Of a stretch of DNA of 64,000 nt, positions 8,603 to 16,102 are shown piece after piece. The DNA is from CALRWV02 sp943371965 (GTDB lineage Bacteria > Bacteroidota > JABWAT01). The notes below the pieces were generated by a model. It searched no databases and was not told the DNA's origin. It saw nothing but the letters and a program-made list of their open reading frames with translations. Each line of letters starts with the position of its first letter. Position 1 is the first letter of the stretch. The translations under genes and the position numbers were made by a program. Location: assembly GCA_943371965.1 (NCBI GenBank), contig CALRWV020000007.1, forward strand, positions 1 through 64,000, written 5' to 3'.

Positions 8603-11600
8603 TTTGAGAAAATCAGGATTTATTTTTTTCAAACTGATTTTTCTGTTTTTCTTTTTGTTTTCAGAACAGGGATTTGGATTCCAGAAAAATCCGCACGGAA
8701 ATATTAAAATCCCCTGCAGTTCATGTCACGTAGCAGATAACTGGAAAATCATGAAGAGTCCCATGATTTTCAATCACACATCTGATACCAAATTTCCGCT
8801 AACCGGATCACATCAAAATGCCCAGTGTTCTTCGTGTCATGCAAAACTTAATTTTCAAATAGGAACATCCACCTGCCAGTCATGTCATGAAGATATTCAC
8901 AAAGGAACACTTGGTGTAAATTGCGAGACCTGCCACCAAACAACAACATGGAGTCCGCTACCTCATTCAAAAATAATGGAAATTCATAATACCGGACGTT
9001 TTCCATTAACCGGTGCACATCAAACTGCCGATTGTTTTGGTTGCCATGTTAAATCGGGAAACGGAGCAATTTTCAGAATTAACAATTCTTTGGAATGTAT
9101 CGCCTGTCATCAAATGAATTATAATACGGCTAAAAATCCTGACCATGCTCTGTTAGGTTTTCCAGTTAAGTGTCAGGATTGCCACAGTACTTTTTCATGG
9201 GTTCCGGCTTCCTTTAATCATGATACATTCAGTTTTCCACTCACAGGTGCTCACAAAAGTGTATTATGTGAATCGTGTCATGCAGGTAATAAATTCAAAG
9301 GAACCGCAAAAGATTGCAACTCCTGCCATCAAAAAGATTTTGTAAAGACAACAAATCCAAATCACGTCGCAGCTAATTTTTCTACAGATTGCCAAACTTG
9401 TCACTCAACATTCTCATGGAAACCTGCTTCGTTTGATCACAACACGACAGCATTTCCATTGACCGGCGGTCATATTTCAACAACATGCGAATCTTGCCAC
9501 AAAAACAATGTATTTAAAGGATTGAATAAAACTTGTTTTCCATGTCACCAAACTGATTTCAACAATGTTGTTTCACCAAATCACGTAACAGCTAAATTTC
9601 CTGTTACCTGCGAAACCTGTCACACGACTCTTGCTTGGAAACCAACTTCATTTGATCATGACACTTTCAGTTTTCCGCTGACCGGTGCACACAAAACGGT
9701 TTCATGCGAATCATGTCATGCTGGAAATGTTTTCAAGGGAACACCGAAGGACTGCAACTCCTGCCATCAGAAAGATTTTGTCAAAACAACAAATCCGAAT
9801 CACGTTGCAGCTAATTTTTCAACTGATTGCCAAACCTGCCATTCGACTTTTTCTTGGAAGCCGGCATCTTACGATCATAATACGACAGCTTTCCCTCTAA
9901 CAGGTGGTCATATTACTGCAACCTGTTCATCATGCCACAAAAATGATGTGTTCAAAGGACTAAGCAAAAATTGTTACTCATGCCATCAGACTGATTTTAA
10001 TAATGTTGTCAGTCCAAATCACGTAACAGGAAAATTTTCAACTGAATGTCAGACCTGTCATACTACAACAAAATGGAAACCTTCAACTTTCAATCACAGT
10101 CAAACGTCGTTTCCACTGACTGGAAATCACGTAACAGCAACCTGCGAATCCTGTCATAAAAATGGAGTCTTTGCCGGAACGGGTAAAACCTGTGTATCAT
10201 GCCACCAAACCAATTTTGACCAGTCCAAAAATCCGAACCATTTTGCTGCTGGATTTTCAACTGAATGCCAAACTTGCCACTCAACTTTTTCATGGCAACC
10301 GGCAACCTTCGACCACAACACCACAGCATTTCCACTAACAGGTGGACATATTTCGGTAACCTGTTCTTCATGCCACAAAAATGATGTGTTTAAAGGATTA
10401 AATAAGACCTGTTATCCTTGTCACCAAACTGATTTCAACAATGTTGTTACACCAAATCACGTATCAGCTAAATTTCCTGTTACCTGCGAGACCTGTCACT
10501 CGACCCTTGCTTGGAAACCTGCTTCCTTTGATCATGATACTTTCAGTTTTCCACTGACTGGAGCCCACAAAACGGTTTCATGCGAATCCTGTCATGCCGG
10601 AAATATATTCAAAGGAACACCGAAGGACTGCAACTCATGCCACCAGAAAGATTTTGTTAAGACAACAAATCCGAATCACAGTGCGGCAGGTTTTTCAACC
10701 GAATGTCAGACTTGCCACTCAACTTTTTCATGGAAACCGGCTTCATTTGATCACAATACAACAGCTTTCCCTCTAACAGGTGGACATATTTCAGTAACCT
10801 GTTCATCGTGCCACAAAAATGATGTGTTTAAAGGATTGAATAAAACCTGTTATCCTTGTCATCAGATTGATTTTCAAAATGTGGTGAATCCAAATCATGT
10901 AACTGCTAAATTCCCGGTAACCTGTGAAACCTGTCATACAACTCTTGCTTGGAAACCTGCTTCCTTTGATCATGATACTTTCAGTTTTCCACTGACAGGT
11001 GCACACAAAACGGTTTCATGCGAATCATGTCATGCAGGAAATATTTTCAAAGGAACTCCGAAAGATTGCAATTCCTGCCATCAGAAAGATTTTGTCAAGA
11101 CAGTAAATCCAAATCATACTGCAGCAAATTTTTCAACAGATTGCCAGACCTGCCATTCGACTTTTTCATGGAAACCTGCTTCATTTGACCACAACACAAC
11201 AGCTTTCCCTCTAACAGGTGGACATATTTCGGTAACCTGTTCTTCGTGCCACAAAAATGATGTCTTCAAAGGGTTAAGTAAAAATTGTTATTCCTGTCAT
11301 CAGACTGATTTTAATAAAGTTGTCAGTCCAAATCATGTGAGCGGAAAATTTTCAACTGAATGTCAGACCTGTCATACCACAACAACATGGAAACCTTCAA
11401 CTTTCAATCACAGTCAAACTTCATTTCCATTAACAGGAACTCACACAACTGCAACCTGTGAATCCTGTCATAAAAATGGAGTTTTTGCCGGAACTTCAAA
11501 AACGTGCGTTAGTTGTCATCAATCCAATTTTGATCAGTCCAAAAATCCGAACCATATTGCTGCCGGTTTTTCAACAGATTGTCAAACATGTCACTCAACC

Positions 11601-12284
11601 TTTTCATGGCAACCTGCTTCATTTGACCACAATACAACTGCATTTCCTTTGACTGGAAATCACGTTTCGGTAACCTGCAATTCCTGTCATAAAAATGATG
11701 TGTTTAAAGGATTGGCAAAAACATGCTATCCTTGTCATCAAACAGATTTTCAGAATGTTGTTTCTCCAAATCATGTGAGCGGAAATTTTTCAACTGAATG
11801 TCAAACCTGTCACACAACATCAGCATGGAAACCTTCAACTTTTGATCACAATAATACAACATTTCCGTTGACAGGTTCACACAAAACAACTACCTGTGAA
11901 TCATGCCATAAAAACGGAGTTTTCAAGGGCACATCCAAAACCTGTTATCCATGCCATCAATCGGATTTCACAAAAGTAACCAGTCCAAATCACGTTTCAG
12001 GAAAATTTCCGGTTACATGCGAAACCTGTCACACAACCATTGCCTGGAAACCTTCGTCATTTAATCATGACGGATTGTATTTCCCTATTTATTCGGGAGA
12101 ACACAACGGAAAGTGGTCAACCTGTGCACAATGTCATCAGCAGCCAACCAACTATAAATCTTTTACTTGTATGAGCAGCGGTTGTCACACACAAAGCAAT
12201 ACCAATTCACAACATAGTGAAGTAGGCGGTTACACTTATTCAGCGTCAGCATGTTACAGCTGCCATCCAAAAGGAAAGGAATAA
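8595..12284 (+). CDS. Giant multiheme c-type cytochrome, 48 CXXCH plus one CX4CH
   Basis: A 1229-residue secreted protein. The start is placed at ATG 8595, inside the end of the previous gene, because a clean signal peptide follows at once (K-S-G-F-I-F-F-K... to about residue 28) and upstream frame sequence is only the shadow of that gene. Residues about 30-213 hold seven CXXCH motifs. Residues 214-1162 are 13 tandem 73-residue units with three CXXCH each (39). The tail adds C-A-Q-C-H, a CX4CH (C-M-S-S-G-C-H) and C-Y-S-C-H. That makes 49 possible hemes, one per 25 residues. Each unit also has three conserved free histidines (T-G-x-H, P-N-H, F-D/N-H), enough for bis-His ligation of all its hemes. 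It is likely periplasmic or extracellular. The start and stop are translationally coupled to both neighbours. Confidence 0.92.
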   Translation: MVDLRKSGFIFFKLIFLFFFLFSEQGFGFQKNPHGNIKIPCSSCHVADNWKIMKSPMIFNHTSDTKFPLTGSHQNAQCSSCHAKLNFQIGTSTCQSCHEDIHKGTLGVNCETCHQTTTWSPLPHSKIMEIHNTGRFPLTGAHQTADCFGCHVKSGNGAIFRINNSLECIACHQMNYNTAKNPDHALLGFPVKCQDCHSTFSWVPASFNHDTFSFPLTGAHKSVLCESCHAGNKFKGTAKDCNSCHQKDFVKTTNPNHVAANFSTDCQTCHSTFSWKPASFDHNTTAFPLTGGHISTTCESCHKNNVFKGLNKTCFPCHQTDFNNVVSPNHVTAKFPVTCETCHTTLAWKPTSFDHDTFSFPLTGAHKTVSCESCHAGNVFKGTPKDCNSCHQKDFVKTTNPNHVAANFSTDCQTCHSTFSWKPASYDHNTTAFPLTGGHITATCSSCHKNDVFKGLSKNCYSCHQTDFNNVVSPNHVTGKFSTECQTCHTTTKWKPSTFNHSQTSFPLTGNHVTATCESCHKNGVFAGTGKTCVSCHQTNFDQSKNPNHFAAGFSTECQTCHSTFSWQPATFDHNTTAFPLTGGHISVTCSSCHKNDVFKGLNKTCYPCHQTDFNNVVTPNHVSAKFPVTCETCHSTLAWKPASFDHDTFSFPLTGAHKTVSCESCHAGNIFKGTPKDCNSCHQKDFVKTTNPNHSAAGFSTECQTCHSTFSWKPASFDHNTTAFPLTGGHISVTCSSCHKNDVFKGLNKTCYPCHQIDFQNVVNPNHVTAKFPVTCETCHTTLAWKPASFDHDTFSFPLTGAHKTVSCESCHAGNIFKGTPKDCNSCHQKDFVKTVNPNHTAANFSTDCQTCHSTFSWKPASFDHNTTAFPLTGGHISVTCSSCHKNDVFKGLSKNCYSCHQTDFNKVVSPNHVSGKFSTECQTCHTTTTWKPSTFNHSQTSFPLTGTHTTATCESCHKNGVFAGTSKTCVSCHQSNFDQSKNPNHIAAGFSTDCQTCHSTFSWQPASFDHNTTAFPLTGNHVSVTCNSCHKNDVFKGLAKTCYPCHQTDFQNVVSPNHVSGNFSTECQTCHTTSAWKPSTFDHNNTTFPLTGSHKTTTCESCHKNGVFKGTSKTCYPCHQSDFTKVTSPNHVSGKFPVTCETCHTTIAWKPSSFNHDGLYFPIYSGEHNGKWSTCAQCHQQPTNYKSFTCMSSGCHTQSNTNSQHSEVGGYTYSASACYSCHPKGKE
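9234..12080 (+). repeat. Thirteen tandem 219-bp repeats inside the giant cytochrome gene
   Basis: Units begin at 9234, 9453, 9672, 9891, 10110, 10329, 10548, 10767, 10986, 11205, 11424, 11643 and 11862. Every unit is exactly 219 bp (73 codons) with no insertions or deletions. Each starts with F-P-L-T-G-x-H and carries three CXXCH sites. Two sequence classes mostly alternate (A-G-N-x-F-K-G-T with Q-K-D-F-V-K-T, and K-N-D-V-F-K-G-L with Q-T-D-F-N-N-V-V). The triplet of units 3-5 closely matches units 9-11, pointing to duplication of multi-unit blocks. Confidence 0.97.
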
Positions 12285-13006
12285 TGGTATTGAATTTTAT
12301 GATTTCCTTTCTCGTATTTTTTTCTCAAAATATAAATCAGAAAGATAATCCTCATAAGAACTTGAAAGTTTCCTGCGAAACCTGTCATCAGACCGAAGAA
12401 TGGAAAGTTGTCAGCTTCAATCACAGCACAACAGCTTTTCCGCTTTCCGGAACCCATCAGACAGTTACCTGCAACCAATGCCATACAATTGAAGATTTTT
12501 CCAAAGCTGAAGTAAAATGTCAAAGCTGCCATGAAGATATGCACCGTGGACAATTTGGTGTGAATTGTGAACGATGCCATCAGACAACAACATGGCTGAA
12601 TATCAACAGGAAAGAAGTTCACTTCAGAACACAGTTTCCATTGTTGGGAGCACATTTCAATTTGGATTGCCAATCCTGCCACTCAAATTCACTTCAGGAT
12701 AAAAATTTCAAATTCGCAGATGTGAGGTGCGTTTCATGTCATGAAGGAGATTACCTGACAGCTTCACCAAATCACGAAAAAAATGGTTTTTCAGTTTCAT
12801 GTGAAAAATGCCATAATCCAACTGAATGGAAAAAAGTGAATTACAATCACCCATCATCATTCAACATTTATCTGGGGGGAAACCATTTCATGATGTGGGA
12901 ATCGTGTGCAACCTGTCACCCCAGTTACGAAAATTTCAAAACAACTTATTGCGGCAATTGCCACCAGTTCAATAATTATGAAGAATCAAAGAGTTTCAGG
13001 GATTAA
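12284..13006 (+). CDS. Multiheme c-type cytochrome with 9 heme motifs
   Basis: A 240-residue secreted cytochrome. The ATG at 12284 shares a base with the preceding stop (TAATG) and has AGGAAAGGA upstream; a short signal peptide follows (hydrophobic residues 2-13). Nine CXXCH motifs are present. Its architecture matches the giant cytochrome without the repeat block. Both begin with N-P-H-x-N-x-K and a first CXXCH. Both share C-Q-S-C-H-E-D-x-H followed by G-V-N-C-E-x-C-H-Q-T-T-T-W. Both end with a F-x-I-Y-x-G...H segment and two closely spaced heme sites. It is therefore probably a paralogue, and could be a cap, a partner or the ancestral form. Its 3' end overlaps the beta-barrel gene by 29 bp. 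Confidence 0.9.
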   Translation: MVLNFMISFLVFFSQNINQKDNPHKNLKVSCETCHQTEEWKVVSFNHSTTAFPLSGTHQTVTCNQCHTIEDFSKAEVKCQSCHEDMHRGQFGVNCERCHQTTTWLNINRKEVHFRTQFPLLGAHFNLDCQSCHSNSLQDKNFKFADVRCVSCHEGDYLTASPNHEKNGFSVSCEKCHNPTEWKKVNYNHPSSFNIYLGGNHFMMWESCATCHPSYENFKTTYCGNCHQFNNYEESKSFRD

Positions 13007-14609
13007 CCTGATTTATCTGACAATATTGTTTTTTTTATTATCAGGAATGACTGTTGCCGGTCAGAATTTACCGGATTCACCGCAAATCATTTATGTTTCC
13101 GGATCATCCTGCTTTTTGAATATCGGCAAGGAAAATGGGGTTATGGTTGGGGATTCCATTCATTTCGATAAATCAGCAACCATTGTCATCGTTTCTATTT
13201 CTGCAAAACGATCAGCAGCAAAAAACCCGGAAGGTGATGTTCCGCTTTCGTTATTAAATCAGGCAATTCCAGTTCTTTATCTGCAATCAATTTCAACACG
13301 AAAACTGATTATCGAAGCTCCATCAGTTACCAAAACCGAAACACCTGATTCCAAATGGAATACTGTTTCAGATAAAAAGAAAACTGAAAAATCAAAACCA
13401 GCTATAACCGGGTATGCTCAATTTCAAACTTTGTTTCAGACCTACAACATCGCCGGAAAATCATTTTCATACTGGCAACCGGGTTTGGGAGTTGGACTTG
13501 AAGTTCCCGATTTTCCTTCCAAATATTGGGGAATGCGTTTGCGTTTCAGAACACTTTATGATAACCAGAAATACAACCGGAATTACGATCCCAACAAATC
13601 ATTTTTCAACAGTTTAAGCAACCGTGTTTATGAATCATCCATTTTTTATGATGAAAAGGAAACAGGAACCTACTTTCAGGCAGGACGTTTTTCTGTCCGG
13701 AATTTGTGGACAGCAGGAATTTTGGATGGAGCGAATTACGAACAGAAAATTGCTTCCGATTGGTCATCAGGAATTTTGTTAGGCACTTCTCCGGATTACC
13801 GGGAATTGGGTTTTAATTCGCAAAATCCGAAGTATGGCGGTTACGTCATTCATAAGACTTCAGAAAAACAAACTGAGTCTGCAGGATGGATCGGTGAGTA
13901 TGTTGAGGGAACTCTTTCACGCGAATATTTGAGTCACCAGATTTCGTGGTATGGTGATGGATGGAGTTGGTTTCAGTCAGGCGACATCGATATCAACCGT
14001 GACTGGAAAGGAAAACGAGATGATGCCGTTGTTCTGTCAAATCTGATGGTAAGTGGAAGATATCAGGTTACTTCCTATTTTGATTCCTACGGATCGGTTG
14101 ATATCAGAAGACCCATCTGGACTGCTGATATCAAATCAATTGCTGATACGTTGTTTGACAAACGATATCAGGAAGGAATTACGTTGGGCGGAACCTTCGA
14201 ATATTTCGACACCTATTTCACCGATGCTTCTTTGGGATACCGCTATCATGATGGAGATAATGTAGGAACCATTTATTTGAGCCTGGTTAATGGAAACAGG
14301 AATCTGTATAAATCCGGTTGGTCACTGACAAGCAGAACTTCACTTTATCTGAATGAGTTTTATTTGGGAACAACTGAAACAATCGGCACAAACGGAACCT
14401 TACCTTTTGATTTCAACGGTGATGCTTCAGTAACTTTTCAGGGATGGTCACTGTCTTCCGATTCAGGACTCAATTTTGATTACTTATTTCAGGTTGGACT
14501 TTCACGTTTGATTCTTTCCAATTTATACGGATATTTTTCCTATGAATTGGCAACAGGAAAAACATTGGATTACAACCGTTTTTTCTTGACAATGAGTTAC
14601 CGGTTCTAG
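12978..14609 (+). CDS. Outer-membrane beta-barrel protein of the redox operon
   Basis: A 543-residue protein. The signal peptide (hydrophobic residues 10-27) ends near V-A-G, then Q. A small N-terminal domain (about 30-125) has a G-K-E-N-G-V-M-V-G-D-S-I motif like the SH3-type secreted domains found before barrels. From about residue 150 to the end, alternating polar and aromatic strands (many Y, W and F) finish in F-L-T-M-S-Y-R-F with a terminal Phe, the usual outer-membrane insertion signal. The start at ATG 12978 lies 29 bp inside the previous gene, so translation is probably coupled. By analogy with porin-cytochrome complexes (MtrB, Pcc), it may sheath a cytochrome across the outer membrane. 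It shows no obvious motif of MtrB, so the porin role is inferred from context. Confidence 0.7.
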   Translation: MKNQRVSGINLIYLTILFFLLSGMTVAGQNLPDSPQIIYVSGSSCFLNIGKENGVMVGDSIHFDKSATIVIVSISAKRSAAKNPEGDVPLSLLNQAIPVLYLQSISTRKLIIEAPSVTKTETPDSKWNTVSDKKKTEKSKPAITGYAQFQTLFQTYNIAGKSFSYWQPGLGVGLEVPDFPSKYWGMRLRFRTLYDNQKYNRNYDPNKSFFNSLSNRVYESSIFYDEKETGTYFQAGRFSVRNLWTAGILDGANYEQKIASDWSSGILLGTSPDYRELGFNSQNPKYGGYVIHKTSEKQTESAGWIGEYVEGTLSREYLSHQISWYGDGWSWFQSGDIDINRDWKGKRDDAVVLSNLMVSGRYQVTSYFDSYGSVDIRRPIWTADIKSIADTLFDKRYQEGITLGGTFEYFDTYFTDASLGYRYHDGDNVGTIYLSLVNGNRNLYKSGWSLTSRTSLYLNEFYLGTTETIGTNGTLPFDFNGDASVTFQGWSLSSDSGLNFDYLFQVGLSRLILSNLYGYFSYELATGKTLDYNRFFLTMSYRF

Positions 14610-14627
14610 TTTGTTTTGTATTTTATT

Positions 14628-14680
14628 GTCATTCTGTCCAATGGACTCCATCGGAGAATCCGTCGGAAGACGGAATGAAG
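14628..14680. repeat. Dispersed palindromic repeat (GTCAT..CTGTCC..GGACTCC type)
   Basis: It reads GTCATTCTGTCCAATGGACT and continues with CCATCGGAGA and a GGAATGA end, so that GTCATTC and GAATGA-like ends face each other. The same core recurs at 24788-24835 (GTCATCCTGTCCAAAGGACT...). It sits between the beta-barrel gene and the last gene of the redox operon without an obvious terminator. Confidence 0.6.
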
Positions 14681-14776
14681 AATCTGAATTTTCATCAATT
14701 AATCAGAAATTCAATAGCAGCAGTGATACTTCGAAGACAATCGAAAAGACTCTAACAAAAGGACATTTTAAATATT

Positions 14777-16075
14777 ATGGATACACTCATCATATTTGGA
14801 ATATTTCTGGTTTTAATCGTTTTAATTGTATTTCCTTATCTGAGGAAAACAAAACGGAAAGAACGGGAAGCAATCCATACAAAAAATCTGGCAGTTGATG
14901 TTGGTGGTCAGCGTCCTGTTGGTGATCATCCACTGATTGACGTAACTCTTTGCATCGGTTGCAGTTCGTGTGTTGATGCATGTCCGGAACATGCTCTTGG
15001 ATTGGTAAAAGGGCGTTCAGAACTTGTTTATCCCGCAAAATGTGTTGGTCATTCCATTTGCCGTGATGCCTGTCCTGTTGGAGCCATTACCATTACCCGT
15101 GAAAACAATTCACAACGTGCTGATGTTCCCATCCATTCGGAATCAATGGAAACAACAGTACCTAACATGTATATCGTGGGTGAACTGACTGGTTTGGCAT
15201 TAATTAAAAATGCCGTTTCTGATGCGGCTAAAGCTATAGAACATATTTCCGGCAATCCAAACAAACCGAAAAAAATAATTATCATCGGTTCAGGTCCATC
15301 CGGGTTTTCTGCCGGACTTGCCTGTATCAAAAAAGGATTGAATTACGAAATTCTTGAACAGAATGAAAACTACGGTGGAACCATTTACCAGTATCCACGC
15401 AAAAAATTGGTCATGACTTCAGCACTTGAATTTCCAACCGGTGATCTGCTTCCAAAACTTGAGTACCGTAAAGAACAGCTTCTTGATATTTGGGAAAAAT
15501 TATATTCGAAGTATAAACTGAATGTCAGGTTTAAATCTAAAATCACAGCCATTCAGGCGTTACCCAATGGAGAGTTTCAAATTGATATTGAAAATCAGCC
15601 ATCTGATATTTGCGATACGGTGATCTTGGGTTTGGGAAGACGCGGTTCGCCCAGAAAACTTGGTGTTCCAGGTGAAGATATTCCAAAAGTCTCATATTCT
15701 TTAATTGATGCTGGAGCTTATAAAAACAGCAATATTCTGATAGTTGGAGGTGGCGATTCTGCTGTTGAAGCAGCACTTGCACTTTCAATTCCGACTACAA
15801 ATACTGTTACGATTTCCTACAGAAAACCAGAATTTGCACGGATAAAAGCACGTAATGAAGAACGGATAAAAAAGAAAATCGATTCAAAACAAATTACAGT
15901 TTTGTGGGAATCGGAAGTAAAGGAAATCACGGAAAATTCTGTTAAACTACTTACTCCTACGGGAGAAACTGAGATTAAAAATGATGCGATATTTATTTTT
16001 ATCGGTGGTGAACTTCCCTGGAATCTATTGAAAAATGCTGGAGTAAAATTTGGCGGACTGGAAGTTGAGAAATGA
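14777..16075 (+). CDS. Membrane-anchored ferredoxin/FAD-NAD(P) oxidoreductase
   Basis: A 432-residue protein with a single N-terminal membrane helix (residues 3-21) and a cytoplasmic ferredoxin plus thioredoxin-reductase-like flavoprotein. The first [4Fe-4S] site is Cys59, Cys62, Cys65 and Cys69. The second site reads Cys89, His92, Cys95, Cys99: the second cysteine is replaced by histidine. An FAD-binding G-S-G-P-S-G lies at 171-176, and an NAD(P)-binding G-G-G-D-S-A-V-E at about 314-321. The fold suggests oxidation of NAD(P)H, or its reverse, coupled to FeS centres at the membrane. As the last gene of the cytochrome operon it is a candidate cytoplasmic electron entry for the diheme cytochrome b. 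A thioredoxin-reductase CXXC pair is not visible. A 167-bp gap with a repeat separates it from the barrel gene. Confidence 0.82.
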   Translation: MDTLIIFGIFLVLIVLIVFPYLRKTKRKEREAIHTKNLAVDVGGQRPVGDHPLIDVTLCIGCSSCVDACPEHALGLVKGRSELVYPAKCVGHSICRDACPVGAITITRENNSQRADVPIHSESMETTVPNMYIVGELTGLALIKNAVSDAAKAIEHISGNPNKPKKIIIIGSGPSGFSAGLACIKKGLNYEILEQNENYGGTIYQYPRKKLVMTSALEFPTGDLLPKLEYRKEQLLDIWEKLYSKYKLNVRFKSKITAIQALPNGEFQIDIENQPSDICDTVILGLGRRGSPRKLGVPGEDIPKVSYSLIDAGAYKNSNILIVGGGDSAVEAALALSIPTTNTVTISYRKPEFARIKARNEERIKKKIDSKQITVLWESEVKEITENSVKLLTPTGETEIKNDAIFIFIGGELPWNLLKNAGVKFGGLEVEK

Positions 16076-16102
16076 AAAAGCCATTCCTCAACTTTCTGAT
16101 AA

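Noticed and set aside
10090..11889. Open frames of 60-93 codons on both strands inside the giant cytochrome gene
   Set aside because: They repeat with the 219-bp period, lack ribosome sites, and are by-products of the coding repeats.
9234..12080. Regular repeats that could be mistaken for a CRISPR array or satellite
   Set aside because: Units are 219 bp, fully in frame, and encode CXXCH motifs throughout; there is no spacer structure.
14611..14898. A 95-codon plus-strand frame between the barrel gene and the flavoprotein
   Set aside because: It runs through the dispersed repeat and into the flavoprotein gene in another frame; no family or signal is seen.
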